Origin: Nymphaea colorata
Lineage: Eukaryota > Streptophyta > Magnoliopsida > Nymphaeales > Nymphaeaceae
Assembly: GCF_008831285.2 (NCBI RefSeq)
Contig: NC_045148.1
Coordinates: forward strand, 6,703,001-6,763,000
Length of the DNA: 60,000 bases
Reading direction: 5' to 3'
Shown: in pieces, positions 38,011 to 49,936 of the stretch
How positions within the stretch are numbered: position 1 is the stretch's first letter
Layout: every line of letters starts with the position of its first letter
The notes under the pieces: generated by a model
What the model was told of the DNA's origin: nothing
The model's database searches: none
The model's input: only the letters and a program-made list of their open reading frames with translations
Made by a program: the position numbers and the translations under genes

Positions 38011-38798
38011 CAGAGTACAATTTTAACCATGCATAGCTTGCCAGTTGTGTCTCAGACCTAGCCGGCACATGGCCTACACAAATCCATCTGCATCTGACCC
38101 TGTCTCAACTATGGCCGACCTAAGGCACAGTGAAGGGAGGCACAAATGATAGTGATGGCTGAAGAGGTGTATACTGCAACGGAACAGCCGGTCAGGTACG
38201 AGGCCTGGACTTGTTCGGTTTGTGGTAATCAAGTACAGCATTTGGGGGGCGCATGACGAACCGAAGAATGGTGATGATGGGGATCAGTAGCTGCAAGACC
38301 ATGCTCATTGAGGGTGGTCATGTTGTTGGGCTCGAAACACATTGGGACCAAGTTCTTTGGGGTGAGTGATGGTGGCGGAGGACCGAAGCAAAGCCATATT
38401 ATGGGCGATGGGCCCCAACGGCCCAAGGCACCAGACTCAGCGAGCTTCTTCTAGGTTTGTGCACTACATCACCAAGGCACTAGGATCTGGTGAAGGGGCA
38501 AAAGCAAGACCAAGGCACTCATAAGGCGAAAAGGCCCAAGCTTCAGCTCGTGCAGCCTTCCTCAGTGCCCACCATCCAGTTTGGCCTCGAACACGTTTTG
38601 CCACCATGAATTTTTGAAAAAGTTATGGTAGACTAGATTATTTTCGTGTTTTTTCCTTCTACTCTGAAGCGATCACCCACAACACCTATGTAGGAGACCC
38701 GTTGAGCTGTGGCCTCTCAGTTTTGGGGCCCCTATTTGTCCCTTTGAGGCATAACTTCGATGTCCCTTTTGTCCCAAAAAACGTGTGGTATGTGGTCC
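38011..38798. other. Flank into which the gypsy element inserted
   Basis: Moderately GC-rich, no recognised domain. It ends in the left target-site copy GGTCC at 38794-38798. It may be a remnant of an older retroelement. Confidence 0.45.
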
Positions 38799-40445
38799 TA
38801 GTAGAACTTATCCCAGCGTCGACCAAAATCCAATCCCGATTGCCGATCCTACCCCTAAGATCAACTTGAGACAACCTATGACTAACTTATGAACATATTA
38901 ATACAAGACACTACCGTTCGGATGAAAGGCTAGAAATGATCAAAGTAAGGAAAGAGGCCCACTAACTGAAATTGGAGTAGCAGCGATGGCTGGTCTAGGA
39001 GAGATTCTGGTCAAGGCCGAAACTTCACCAAAATGAATCGGAATTGCACCGAACTTTGCCATTGTCTTTCTCTTACTCAGGCGATCCTTATGGCCGTTCT
39101 TGCTTGATATTTTGACACCCAAATCTGCCTCTTTTGATGATGTTTTGTTGCTGGAGTATCGCAGATTGCTTGTAATGGTTTTGAGAGTCACCAACATAGA
39201 TTTGGAGATATCTTTCACTGGAGAAACTCAACGGCCAAGGGGAATAGAATCGGGAATAGCTTAGGGGTCTTGAGACGCGTAAGGAGTGATTTAAGGGTAG
39301 CTTCAACCCTAAGAAGTAGCTGGGCCTCTCAGGTTTACACGGAGGGGATCAACTCTTATCCAAGTTGAATCTAAACCTAAAGCAAAACAACGTGTTGCTC
39401 AATTTCCACTAAGAGATTCACAGACTAACCTTGACCTTTGCCTTGGTTTTTATCGAATGCTGTGGTGGTTCGGTTGACCAAACTCCTACAGCCTTGCCGA
39501 AAAGAAGACGGCCTCTCAACCTTCGGGTGTTTGAGAAGGAAGGCACTGAACTCCTTGATCTTGCTAGCGGGGTATTTCGTAGACTTCTTGGAGACGCGAT
39601 GCACTGAAGCTCACCTTCTTTCTTAAGTCGTGGTCATCCGGTTGAGCGGATGAGGAAAAGAAGAATAAAACGAGGAGAAGAAGAGGATTGACCATTTGTT
39701 TGTAGAGGGTAGACGCTGGCTATGGTGGCCGGAATTCACCAAAGGGTTTGGACGAAGAAGAGAGGCACTGTAGGGAAGACAGAGCACACGGGGAAGAAGG
39801 GAACGAGAAAAGAGCGAGGATATTGCAAAAATTGAACTTGAAATTCTTAATTGCATATTCAAACCCTAATTACAAAAGTATTTATAGTTCTCAACTCAAC
39901 TCGGTTCTCAAACAATTTGAACTGGTCCACACAACTTGAATCAAATGCAAAAGCAAAGTGCTAAAATCAAATTGAGACACACTCCGTCTCCGTAGTCCAT
40001 GAGTTTGAACTCCCCTACCCACGAGTGTTGGGCATTGGTTTGGTCGTCAATCTGCCTAGGCTCACCCTAGACTGGCCCTAAGTGCTTGGATCCAACATCA
40101 ACACTTAAGTGGACTCGATCTAAACCGAGGATAAGTCCTTTGCCTTGGCCTTCACTTGAAGAAGTCTCGCCCCAGTGTTGGTGGTCTTTCTCAATATCTT
40201 GACTTAGAGTCATTGCAACTCCGCCCTCATCACCCTCTGCTTCAACTCTAAGTTCCATATTAACCTCCTTGCTGCTGATTTTGCCTTTGTTTGCACCTTC
40301 CTCCCCACCCACATGACCCAAACTTGGGTCTTCATTCTCTCGGTCGGCACATATCTGTCTCAAGGTGGGCAGTCTTCCCCATGATGGCTGCTCTCGGCCC
40401 GGGCTTCGGCCGGCCTTGGGCATGGTTCTAGTTTGGACCGTATCA
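38799..40445 (-). repeat. 3' LTR of the gypsy element (short form, about 1.65 kb)
   Basis: It begins TGATACGG in element sense at 40445 and ends at 38799. It aligns with the long LTR throughout but lacks the 1.3-kb and 160-base blocks. The junctions are near 38925 and 38975. Open frames in it (for example 40067-40423 minus) lie in LTR sequence and are not genes. Confidence 0.93.
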
Positions 40446-40461
40446 GATCCACCCTCCTTAG
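40446..40461 (-). other. Polypurine tract, gypsy element
   Basis: Minus-strand AAGGAGGGTGGATC directly abuts the 3' LTR start (TGATACGG), the expected place for plus-strand priming. Confidence 0.75.
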
Positions 40462-41726
40462 AATGAGCTTGTCCCCAAGCTTTTGCATTCGAAAACTGTA
40501 GGACAATCTGATCTTATAACTCCCAAGATGTGCCACCATGCACTCCTTCCCATTCTACGAGCACTTCATGATGTGCTCGGCCCTCTTGAGTGACCCATCG
40601 ATGCTTCAAGATTCAGAAAGGCCTGGGTGATAAGTCTGGAATTGGCTCCTCTTGTTCAGGAACTGGCCTATGATGGGGCTTAAGCCGTGATACATGGAAA
40701 AGTGGGTGCACAAGTGCCGTGGTAGGTAGTGCTAACCGATAAGCTGCCTTCCCAACCTTCTGTAGAACTTGAAAAGGCCCGTAGTACCAGGGCAATAGCT
40801 TTGAATATGGCTGCCCAAGTAGCGACTTTTGCCTCATGGGCAACCTTTTCAACCAAACCATATCGCCAACCTCAAACTCTCTATCTTTTCTTCCCTTGTC
40901 ATGAGCTTTCTTCATTCTTGCTTGCACCCTCATGATGTTGTGCTTTAGAGATGCCAAGATCTCATCCCTATTGCGTAAGGCACACTCAACATTATCATCT
41001 CGGGCTGAATCACCCTCATAACAAGGAATAGTAGGAGGCAGATATCTATAGAGTGCCTCATAAGGTGTCATCTCAGTTCTAGAATGAATGCTGGTGTTAT
41101 ATGACCACTCAGCCCCCGATAAATATTTTACCCAAGTGTTGAGTCTCTCACCGGTGTAACACCTCACTTATGTCTCTAAAGTCCTGTTCACCACCTCGCT
41201 CTGCCCATCAGTTTGTAGGTGGTGTGCAGTGCTGAAGTTGAGGATTGTCCCAGCCATCCTCGTATACTCATTCCAAAACACTGAGGAATATGGAGTCACA
41301 ATCACAAACTATAGAGTGGGGCATTCCATGCAATTTCCCTACGAAGTTCTGATAGACTGTAACTACCATCGGCCCATGATAGTTCCTCGGAAGGGGCGCG
41401 AAATGGTTGTACTTGGTTAAGCGGTCTACCACAACTAACACTGTCTCCTTTCCTTCAGATCGAGGCATAGCATCTATGAAATCCATCGAGACATCTCTCC
41501 AAGGCTTCTCTGGTATAGGCAATAGATTCATATGCCCGGGAGGCTTGGTTGCCTCATATTTTTCTCTTTGACATGTAGGACATGCCTTCACAAACTCTCT
41601 GATGTCGATCTTAAGACCCTCCCACCAAAATTGGGCCTTTATGCGCCCTAGGGTCTTAGCAACACCCTCATGTCTGGCAGCACTGGAGTCGTGGAAGTCT
41701 TGCCTTAGGGATGATTCCTTTGGCAC
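40450..41726 (-). pseudogene. Integrase and chromodomain-like tail of the gypsy element
   Basis: 41268-41726 holds the zinc-binding H...C-x2-C region (FHDSSAARHEG; CPTCQREK) and the first catalytic Asp (MDFIDAMPRSEGKE), with the second near FVGKLHG...CDCDSIF. 40613-41167 holds the end of the catalytic core, the GPY/F module (YYGPFQVLQKVGKAAYRL) and HPLFHVSRLKPH. Beyond a TGA at 40613-40615 the same frame continues with a chromodomain-like segment (EVLVEWEGVHGGTSWE, about 40510-40570), which has another stop. Chromodomains of this type are thought to direct integration to heterochromatin. Confidence 0.9.
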
Positions 41727-41987
41727 TACCGCCTTGCCTTTGCTGCAAAGGACATCACCCCTCGACTTATAATGGGGTATCGAATCCAGATTCTACCTAA
41801 GGGACTGCTTTAACAACCTCATGTTATTATCCTCATCCTGCTCATGAATCAAGCGCTCCCATAAGTCTGTCTCTAGAACTGATAACGTCATCAAGTGCTC
41901 ATGCATGTGTGAAAGTGAATCCGCTGCGGAGTTCTCTGTGCCCTTCTTGTACTCTATGGTGAAATCGTAGCTAAGAAGTTTGGCTAG

Positions 41988-42190
41988 CTACATTTGTTGT
42001 GTAGGTGTAGAGATACGCTGCCTCAACATGTAACGCAGACTGCTATGATCAGTTCTAACTATGAACTTACGCCCTATGAGGTAGGGCATCCATTTCTCCA
42101 CGGCCAATATAATGGCCAGCAACTCCTTCTCATATGTAGACAACGGTTTAGCCTTGCTGGTCAAAGCTTTAGACATGAAAGCAATGGGGT
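41988..42190 (-). pseudogene. RNase H of the gypsy element
   Basis: STYEKELLAIILAVEKW and IVRTDHSSLRYMLRQ match the Ty3 RNase H (catalytic Glu in YEKELLA, Asp in RTDHSSL). The frame ends in a stop at the TQQM position; the remainder up to the integrase at about 41730 is degraded. Confidence 0.88.
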
Positions 42191-42197
42191 GACCTCC

Positions 42198-43142
42198 CTA
42201 ACTCAAGACTGTGCCAACCCCTATGTCATTTGCATCCGTCTCTACAGCAAAATCCTTCGTGAAGTCGGGTAATACCAACACTGGTGCGCTCATTATGGCG
42301 GCCTTCAATCTGTCAAAGGCTTCCTTAGCCTTATCCGTCCAACTGAACTCTCCTTTCTTCAGCATATGCGTCAAAGGGCACGCAATCAAACCGTAACCCC
42401 GGATAAATCTATGATAGTAGCCCGTTAACCCGATGAATCCCCTTAACCCACGTGGATCCTTTGGCAGGGGCCATTGCTCCATTGTACTCAACTTCTCAGG
42501 GTCTGGTCGGACACCATCTATGGACATGATATGTCCCAAATACCCGATAGGAGTTTGTCCAAAACAGCATTTGGATATTTTAGCAAACAGGGTATTCTCC
42601 CTTAAAACCTGTAGAACGACCGTAAGATGATCCGCATGCTGACTGACATCCTTACTGTAGACTAGAATGTCGTCGAAAAAGACCAACACAAAACATCAGA
42701 GATACTGCGAAAGAGGTCATTCATACAACGTTGAAAAGTGGTGTCCAAAAGGCATGACTAGGAACTCATTATGACTGTCATGAGTTCTAAACTCTGTCTT
42801 TGATATGTCATCCGTCGCCATACAAATGTGATGGTAACCTGACCTAAGGTTCAACTTGGTGAAGAAAGATGCTCCTGTCAATTCATCTAGCAATTTGTCA
42901 ATGACAAGGATGGGGTGACGGTCCTTGACCATAGCATCATTCAAGGCTCGGTAATCCACACAAAATCTCCAAGTGTTATCATTTTTCTTCACTAGAAAAA
43001 CAAATGAAGAGAAAGGACTAGAGCTGGAATGGATGATGCTTGACTCCTTTATCTCATTTACTTGTCGTTCAATTTCTGCCTTTTGTGCATACCCATATCT
43101 GTAAGGTCGCATGTTTATTGGTTTTGCCCCATTGTTTAACAC
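42198..43142 (-). pseudogene. Reverse transcriptase of the gypsy element (split)
   Basis: Fingers and palm lie in 42717-43142 ([50 protein letters not shown]). The catalytic strand and thumb lie in 42198-42689, starting VFFDDILVYSK, with the two active-site Asp. A frameshift or stop at 42690-42716 separates the halves. PDPEKLSTMEQWPLPK and RGFIGLTGYYHRFI follow, as usual in Ty3 elements. Confidence 0.93.
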
Positions 43143-43246
43143 AATAAGATGATCGTACGAACGCTGTGGAGTAACCCTTTGGGTTCCTCAAATATGTCAT
43201 CAAACTCTCTCAAAACTAACTGTATCTCCTGAGGTATTTCATCCTC

Positions 43247-44020
43247 CTACCTTTCTTCAACTGCTACATCCTTAGCTACGGAAACAAGCCATAAAGCAGG
43301 CTGCTGAACTATAAGCCCACGGATTGCAGCCTTAGGTTCTACTGAATTTACCGCCCTGAGGGTCACTTGGTCATCGCCGCCCTCCTCTGAAAAGCTCATG
43401 GTCATCTTTGCAAAATCCCAAGAGATCAATCCTAGTGATTCTAACCACTGAACACCAAATACTTCATCCACACTGCTCAAGGGTACTACCAATAAATCCA
43501 CCTTAAATGGTACTTTCTACAAAATCAGCTCCACATCCGTGCACTTATTGTTGCATGACAAGCTTGCTCCATTAGCCACAAGCATCTTTAGAGATGGCTG
43601 CTTTTCCATCGCACAACCAACTTCATTTGCGACATGCTTGCTCACAAAGTTGTGAGTGGCTCCCGAATCTAACAACACAAGAACACGTTGCCTTCCAATC
43701 CAGCCCAAAACTCTCATAGCATTTGGTCGATATGGATTGGCCAATAAGTGGCACACCCCATCAATGTTTCCCTCTGGCTCGGGCTCTGGCGTAACCTCTT
43801 GAGGTGGAGGTTGCTCCTCCTCTTCGTCTTCACTATTATCGATGACCTCGAAGAGTTGAAGGCATTTATACTTGTGCCCTTTTTCATATTTTTCTTGATA
43901 GTAAAAATAGAGCCTTTTTGCAATCATTTCCTCTCGGTCTTGCCTACTAATGTATGTAGTAGGCACTCTATCCTTGTACGCAGTATTGGTTCCTCCTTTC
44001 TTGATGGTGGGGGGTTCCAT
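43247..44020 (-). pseudogene. Aspartic protease region of the gypsy element
   Basis: The frame at 43517-44020 has an acidic spacer (DNSEDEEEE) and then the active-site motif LLDSGATHNF, typical of plant gypsy proteases. The following frame at 43247-43501 (VQWLESLG) carries the C-terminal half. The two are separated by a stop near 43516. The role is polyprotein maturation. Confidence 0.88.
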
Positions 44021-44079
44021 GGAGGCATTGCTTTTGGTCGGTTGAATTTGGGGTACCTCGACTGTTTCTACAAAGCTTG

Positions 44080-45191
44080 CTTTCTATGATTCTTCTCTTC
44101 AATGGTTCTAGCCATTGCAAAACATTCTCCCAAATTGGTATGTCTCATGATCTACATATCTATTTTTATCTCCTCATTGAGTCCGCCTTTGAAGGCTCCC
44201 ATCAAGGACCTTTTAGTCCAATTAACCTTACTAGAGAGCTTCTCAAACTGTTTCTGATATGCTTAAACGGTGTTTGTTTAAGTCAAATTTTTCAACTCCA
44301 TATCATAATTGATGAAAGAAGAGTCACCAAACCGTGTTTGTCAATCTTGCTTAAAAGCTTCCCAGTCAATGACATCATGGTTTTGTTGGTACCACAAGTA
44401 CCAACTCATGGCATCTCCTTCCAGGTAAATCACCGCCATATGAATCCATTCCACTCTAGGTACATGCTGACAAGCAAAGTATTGCTCCTCCTTAAACATC
44501 CATTCTCTAACATCAGACCCATTGAATCGTGGAAAGTCAAATCATACTGTGGGAAGTCGTCTTTGATTTTTGATTTTGATTCTGATTTTCCCTTTGCACC
44601 AATGGGTCATCAACTTCATCATACTTGGCCCACGTGTTGTTCCTATTCTCTTGGCCAAATGGTGAAGGTCCGTTTGAAACTCGGTTCTGCCCATTCTGCC
44701 CCCCGTTAGGGGGTCTATTAGGGGTTCCATAGATTGGGTGAGCCTCGAGAGGTGGATGTTGCTGCCTTTCATCATTCATTCATCCACCTTCTCTGTTGGG
44801 ACCCGCATGAGAGGCTAAAGGATTTGGTTCTGGCCCTTGAGAAGGGCTAGGGTTTCCCCCTAGGATGTCTTTACCTCTATCCAAGCCTAGGTTAGGCCCT
44901 TGGGCGTTCTTTCACCCATGATCTGCGTGGTAAGTTGAGAAGAGGACAAGGCCTGAAGCATGGCCTTAATCTCGTCCAGCTCACTTAGCTTCGCAAGCTC
45001 CTTTCTATATCCAAACATCTCATGCCTCATTCAAGACATCTCATTCTCCATGATTGCCATGCACCCAATTTGATAGGTTTGGATCTCAACTGAATCAGTG
45101 TTCTGTTGCTCCTCACGACTAAAAATATCTTCCTCAAGCACAAGTTCTTCTGTGACCAGTTGCTTCCCTTTCTTACCCATCTTGAGAGAAT
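44080..45191 (-). pseudogene. gag remnant of the gypsy element
   Basis: The frame starts near 45191 with MGKKGKQLVTEE, then continues in broken frames. A proline/asparagine-rich stretch at 44537-44779 contains NRPPNGGQNG and RENQNQNQK. Translating through stops and shifts gives the retrotransposon gag signature (MGAFKGGL, then ECFAMARTIEEKN) before the zinc-knuckle/protease region. It would form the particle core. Several stops prevent expression. Confidence 0.8.
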
Positions 45192-45620
45192 ATCTCGCCC
45201 AACTCCAAGGAAACACTACTACTGCTACAAAGTCCAATGCCTCTGATGTCCATGTGTTCGTAGGCAAGGGAGACGGGTTGGTCTGCCTGCTGCCATGCCT
45301 GCCTGGTGCCTTGGCAGTGCCACTTCGCTCTCTGCCGGGCTCAAAAGTGGAGCCTTAGATCACCATGTCCGCCTGACGCCACAGCGACGAACCTCGAGGT
45401 TGGCTACCCTCGGGCGTGTAAGGCACAATACCTTAACCTCGCTGCTATGGTAGCAAGGCAAGCCGTGAACTACACTAAGAAATCCGTAGTCGATCTACTC
45501 AAAACTGAATGAAACCAACTGAAATCCAAATGAAAACATTGACTTCTACCATTGCCAAAGCTAAAATCTGACCTACTGCTGAAAACCGAGATCCAAGAAT
45601 AATCGGCTGCACTTCAAGTC

Positions 45621-45634
45621 TTGTTCTGATACCA
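45621..45634 (-). other. Primer-binding site (initiator tRNA-Met), gypsy element
   Basis: Minus-strand TGGTATCAGAACAA lies three bases from the inner end of the 5' LTR. It matches the plant tRNA-iMet primer site TGGTATCAGAGC with one difference. Confidence 0.88.
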
Positions 45635-45637
45635 AAT

Positions 45638-48600
45638 TAGAAGGACTTATCCTGACGTCGACCAAAATCCAATCCCGACTGCTGATCCTACGCCCAAGAT
45701 CAACTTGAGACAACCTATGACTAACCTAAGAACATATTAATACAAGACACTACCCGGCCGGACAGACAGCCCGACGAAAAAATCCCTAGGTCAATGAACA
45801 CAAGTGCGTGTTACCCAAACCCAAGGCTATACCTACTACAAGAAACTAAAGGATGTGAGGCTAGTACAATCGCGAGCGATACATCAAGACACTCACAACT
45901 CATTTATCAAACCAAGCAAACCATAACCTAGAAACGAGCAAACCACACAGACCCTAGGAAGGCTCATTGTCTTGGGGTCGTGTCTTTGGCTAGGAGCCTC
46001 CGAGGGACCACTAAGATCAACAATGGCCGAAGCTGGGCTAAAATGGAACCATGCAACAAACAACCAGCCCACAGGTCTATAGAGGGGTGAGAAATATACC
46101 GGTCGAATCTAACTCTACTAGAGTCAGCAAGGGGACACTGGGGGAAGGCACAGCCCTCCTGGCCGCAAGCGACGAAATGGCTGGCAACGGCTCGGCCCTC
46201 CTGGCTGAGCGGTCGAGAACCTGTCGTTCGTCGCAGCCCGCCTGGCTGAAACGACTGATGAAGACACTGGCATGCGGCACGCGCGGCCCTCTTGGCCGAG
46301 TGCGACGGCGATGGTGGTCGAGTCTGGCGCAGCCCTCTTGGCCGAGCATAGCAGCATTGAAGGTTGCTGCTGATGCAGTCCTCCCTACCACAAGTGACGT
46401 CAAAACTGTGAGGAGAAGGCCGCGATCTGTATCGGAAGGCCTAGGCTGTGGCCGCCTAGGAGGATGATTGTTATGGTTGGGTTGACTCAGGTTAGGCCAG
46501 GTTTAGGTTGGTGCTCAAGGGGGTTAAGTCTAGGACTAGGCTCGGTCAAAGGGCTAGGTCGAGTTGGGGTAGAGATACGAGTAGGTTCCACTTACGAGGG
46601 GTAGGTTAGGTAATTATGTTGAGGATTTAGATAATGAGGCAAATCATGGCCGTAGAGGGAATACAAATTAGGAAGGTTCCGCTAGACCAAATGTAGAAGG
46701 TTTGCACTTTAGAGAAAGTGTGGCTAAGGTAAAACACGAGTGGGGCAGATTTAGCTAGGTTTTAGAAAAGTGTAGACACTTGGCGCGTGATGAAGTAGTG
46801 TTTCCTAAAATGTAGGGGCGTCTACGAGCTGGCCAAGGGGTAACACGTGAAGAGATAAGGTAAATGTAAGGGAGCGGCTCTAACTTTTCCTAAACTGGTC
46901 AAAGGGATTGCGCGTGGGGCTTGCACCTAACTAGGAAAGGCGCGTGGACTTGCGCCAAATGTGGAAGGGGGGTCCCCGCAGGCTTGCGCCAAATGTGGAA
47001 GAAAGCTGAGCTGGAGCTCCCAGCTATCTCGCGCTCTAGAAGATGGTCACGTGTTCGGGTGAAGGGATAGGAATGGTCAAAGTTAGGAAAGGAGCCCACT
47101 TACCAAAATTGGAGACCGGCGGCCAAGGAAACGCGTGTGTGCAACAGCGGCGAGAGTTGTGATCCGTAGTGCACTCCTCCAGCAAAATACCAAAATACCA
47201 TTTTGATAAGCCTTTGTACTTTAATCCTCTTGAGGACAATTCGGTCAAGTTCACCAGAATTTTTGGATGGATTAGTAGCAGCGATGACTGGTCTAGGAGA
47301 GAGTCCGGCCACAGCCGAAACTTCACCAAAATGAATTGGAATTGCGCCAAACTTTGCCATTGTCTTTCTCTTACTCGGGCGATCCTTACGGATGTTCTTG
47401 CTTGATATTTTGACACCCAAATCTGCCTCTTTTGATGATGTTTTATTGATGGAGTATCACAGATTGCTTGTAATGCTTCCCATAGTCACCGACGTCGATT
47501 TGGAGATGTTTTCACCGGAGAAACTTGAGTGGCTAAGGGGAATAGAACCGGAAATAGCCTAGGGCTCTTGAGACATGTAAGGAGGGATTTGAGAGTAGCT
47601 TCAACCCTGAGAAATAGCTGGGCCTCTCCGGTTTACACCGAGGGGACCAACTCTTATCCAAGTCGGATCTAAACCTAAAGCAAAACAACGTGTTGCTGAA
47701 TTTCCACTAAGAGATTCACAGACTAACCTTGACTCTTGCCATGGTATTTGTCGAATGCCGCGGTGGTTCGGTCGCCCAAAGTCCTACAGCCTTCCTGGAA
47801 AGAAGACGGCCTCTCAACCTTTAGGTGTTTGAGAAGGAATGCACCAAACTCCTTGATCGTGCTTGCAGGGTATTCCGTGGACTTGTTAGGGACGCGATGC
47901 GCCGGAGCTCACCTTGTTTCCTAAGCTGTGGTCCTTCGGTCGAGTGGATGAAGAAAAGAAGAAGAAAATGAGGAGAAGAAGAGGATTGACCGTCTGTTTG
48001 TAGAGGGTAGACGCCAGCTATGGTGCCCGGAATTCACCAAAGGGGTTGGACGAAGAAGAGGGAGCGCGCGGGGAAGAAGGGAACGAGAAGAGGGAGACGT
48101 GATTGTGAAAATTGAACTTGAAATTCTTAATTGCATACTCAAACCCTAATTACAAAAGTATTTATAGTTCTCAACTCAACTCGGTTCTTAAACAATTTGA
48201 ACAGGTCCACACAACTTGAATCAAATGCAAAAGCAATGTGCTGAAATCAAATTGAGACACAATCCGTCTCGGTAGTCCATGAGTTCGACCTGCCCTACCC
48301 ACCAGTGTTGGGCATTGGTTTGGTTGTCAATCTGCCTAGGCTCGCCTTAGACTGGCCCTAAGCGCTTGGATCCAACATTGACACTTAGGTGGACTCGATC
48401 TAAACCGATGATAAGTCATTTGCCTTGGCCTTCGCTATGAGAAGTCTCGCCAAGTATTGGTGGTCTTTCTCAATGTCTTGACTTAGAGCCGTAGCAACTC
48501 CGCCCTCACCACCATTTGCTTCAACTCTAAGTTCTATGTTAACCTCCTTGCTGCTGATTTTGCTTTTGTCTGTACCTCCCTCGCCACCCACATGACCCGA

Positions 48601-48718
48601 ACTTGGGTCTTCATTCTCTCGGTCGGCACATATCTATCTCAGGGCTGTCTTCGCCCATGATGGCTGCTCTCGGCCCGGCTTCGCTGGCCTCGGCATGGTT
48701 CTATTTTGGACCATATCA
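45638..48718 (-). repeat. 5' LTR of the gypsy element (long form, about 3.1 kb)
   Basis: It matches the other LTR at both ends (45638-45755 and 47053-48718) but contains two extra blocks: about 1.3 kb at 45756-47052 and about 160 bases near 47116-47277. Element-sense start is TGATA at 48718. The extra block holds GC-rich degenerate tandem repeats (46151-46345) and a 19-base direct repeat (46949-46967 and 46983-47001). Confidence 0.93.
46151..46345. repeat. GC-rich degenerate tandem repeats inside the gypsy 5' LTR
   Basis: GCAGCCCTCCTGGCCG-type motifs recur at about 46151, 46192, 46234, 46282 and 46329, spaced 41-48 bases. They lie in the block missing from the 3' LTR. Confidence 0.7.
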
Positions 48719-48779
48719 AGTCCCTTGGCTATTGTGTCCCTATTAGGCTTTGACCCTGCTGCGGCAGAAATAGAGTAGC

Positions 48780-49850
48780 CCATGGCTGAACCTACTCCAA
48801 GATCTAGGAGGTCTTCGCTTAATCAAATGATATGGTACTTAAAAATTAATTACAATAAGAGCTTCCCGGCCGGACAATCACCTCGCCGCAAAAAGGGTGT
48901 ACAATTGAGGTTAATCCCACCCCAAGTTTTCCAGCCTACTTTAAGAATCTGACAAGGTTGTGATGCTTAATACAACTCACAGCGATACATTAGAACACTT
49001 CTCACTCAACATACATCAAACCATGACAAACCACCTTGTCGTACAATTCTTAATCGTAGCAAACCACACCCAAGCCCCTAGGTGGTCCAAACAACCCGGA
49101 ACCGTGTCCTTAGCTAAGTGGGCCTTAGAGGGGTTCCAGCCAGTTGTGAGCCAACAGGCGGGTTGAAAACAATCAGCACCCTTCCCCTTGTCTATAGGGG
49201 ATTTTCAGTTCTCACCTCCCGAGGCCTCGCTCGGGGTTTCCACATGCTTCACCGAGGGTTAAGAACCAGTAGCGAGTGGCTGCTATTTCGGTATCCAGCT
49301 ACCTCTAGTCACGGGCAGTAAGTCTGGCACTTTGAACTAGAACAATGAACAAAGAAATCACTGCTCTTTCAAGTAAAATCAGCAAACGGGAAGAGGGGAT
49401 CTAGTCACCGGAATCTCGTGCAACCCCAAGTTCTGAGTAAGACTTTTTGGGGGAAATGATCGCCGGATGTCACCGGTGGGTGCCTTCCTCTTCCCGGGTA
49501 GCAACTCGCTCACGGTTGCGGTTGAAGCCTTGCTCCCTTGCTGGATTATAGATAAATGGCAGAAAACCAGCAAGTATCAAAGTTTGGAAATCAACAAAAT
49601 ATCAACTTCCAGGATGGGAAAGCCGTCACTGTGAAGACCGTTTTAACCCCGGTCAATTTCTAATTGATTAGGGGAGGCAATCATTGGAATACACTGACAA
49701 ACGTTGCCGCTTCCCCGCTATATTTCTCTTAGGGTTCCAGTCAGATCACGCTGACAACAACCTCGTCTCCTCCGGGATATGCACTCTTCCACCAATCTCA
49801 GTTGGTACTCGTCCGATTGAATCAATCATGTAGTGTTTGACGCCTTAGAA
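48780..49850 (-). repeat. Diverged LTR remnant related to the gypsy 5' LTR
   Basis: Short blocks match the long gypsy LTR in the same order and orientation. CCCGGCCGGACA occurs at about 48867 and 45755, AGCGATACAT near 48982 and 45875, CATCAAACCA/TATCAAACCA near 49014 and 45906, and AGCAAACCACAC near 49056 and 45927. No internal retroelement genes follow, so it is a solo or truncated LTR of an older relative. Ends are approximate. Confidence 0.65.
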
Positions 49851-49936
49851 ATTCATTGTTCACTCAGAAATACTTTTCAAATTTAAAAAAAAAAATTCCA
49901 GCATAGCAAACGCAGAAATTTTTTTCATTGAGGTCG

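Larger units (their letters stand above)
38799..48718 (-). mobile_element. Ty3/gypsy chromovirus LTR retrotransposon, inactive
   Basis: A complete element about 9.9 kb long read on the minus strand, with its 5' LTR at 45638-48718 and 3' LTR at 38799-40445. A primer-binding site lies beside the 5' LTR and a polypurine tract beside the 3' LTR. Gag, protease, RT, RNase H, integrase and a chromodomain-like segment follow in gypsy order, broken by stops and frameshifts. The flanks GGTCC (38794-38798) and AGTCC (48719-48723) look like a 5-bp target duplication with one change. The LTRs have diverged visibly, so the insertion is old. The chromodomain-like tail and the GPY/F module (GPFQVLQ) place it among plant chromoviruses; the exact lineage is not resolved. 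Confidence 0.95.

Noticed and set aside
40067-40423. 118-codon minus frame
   Set aside because: It lies wholly within the 3' LTR of the gypsy element.
46151-46345. Possible CRISPR-like repeat array
   Set aside because: Repeats are degenerate, irregularly spaced and in a plant retroelement LTR; CRISPR arrays do not occur in plant nuclear DNA.
46051-46467. Frames of 138, 108 and 77 codons on both strands
   Set aside because: They lie inside the gypsy LTR and arise from GC-rich tandem repeats.
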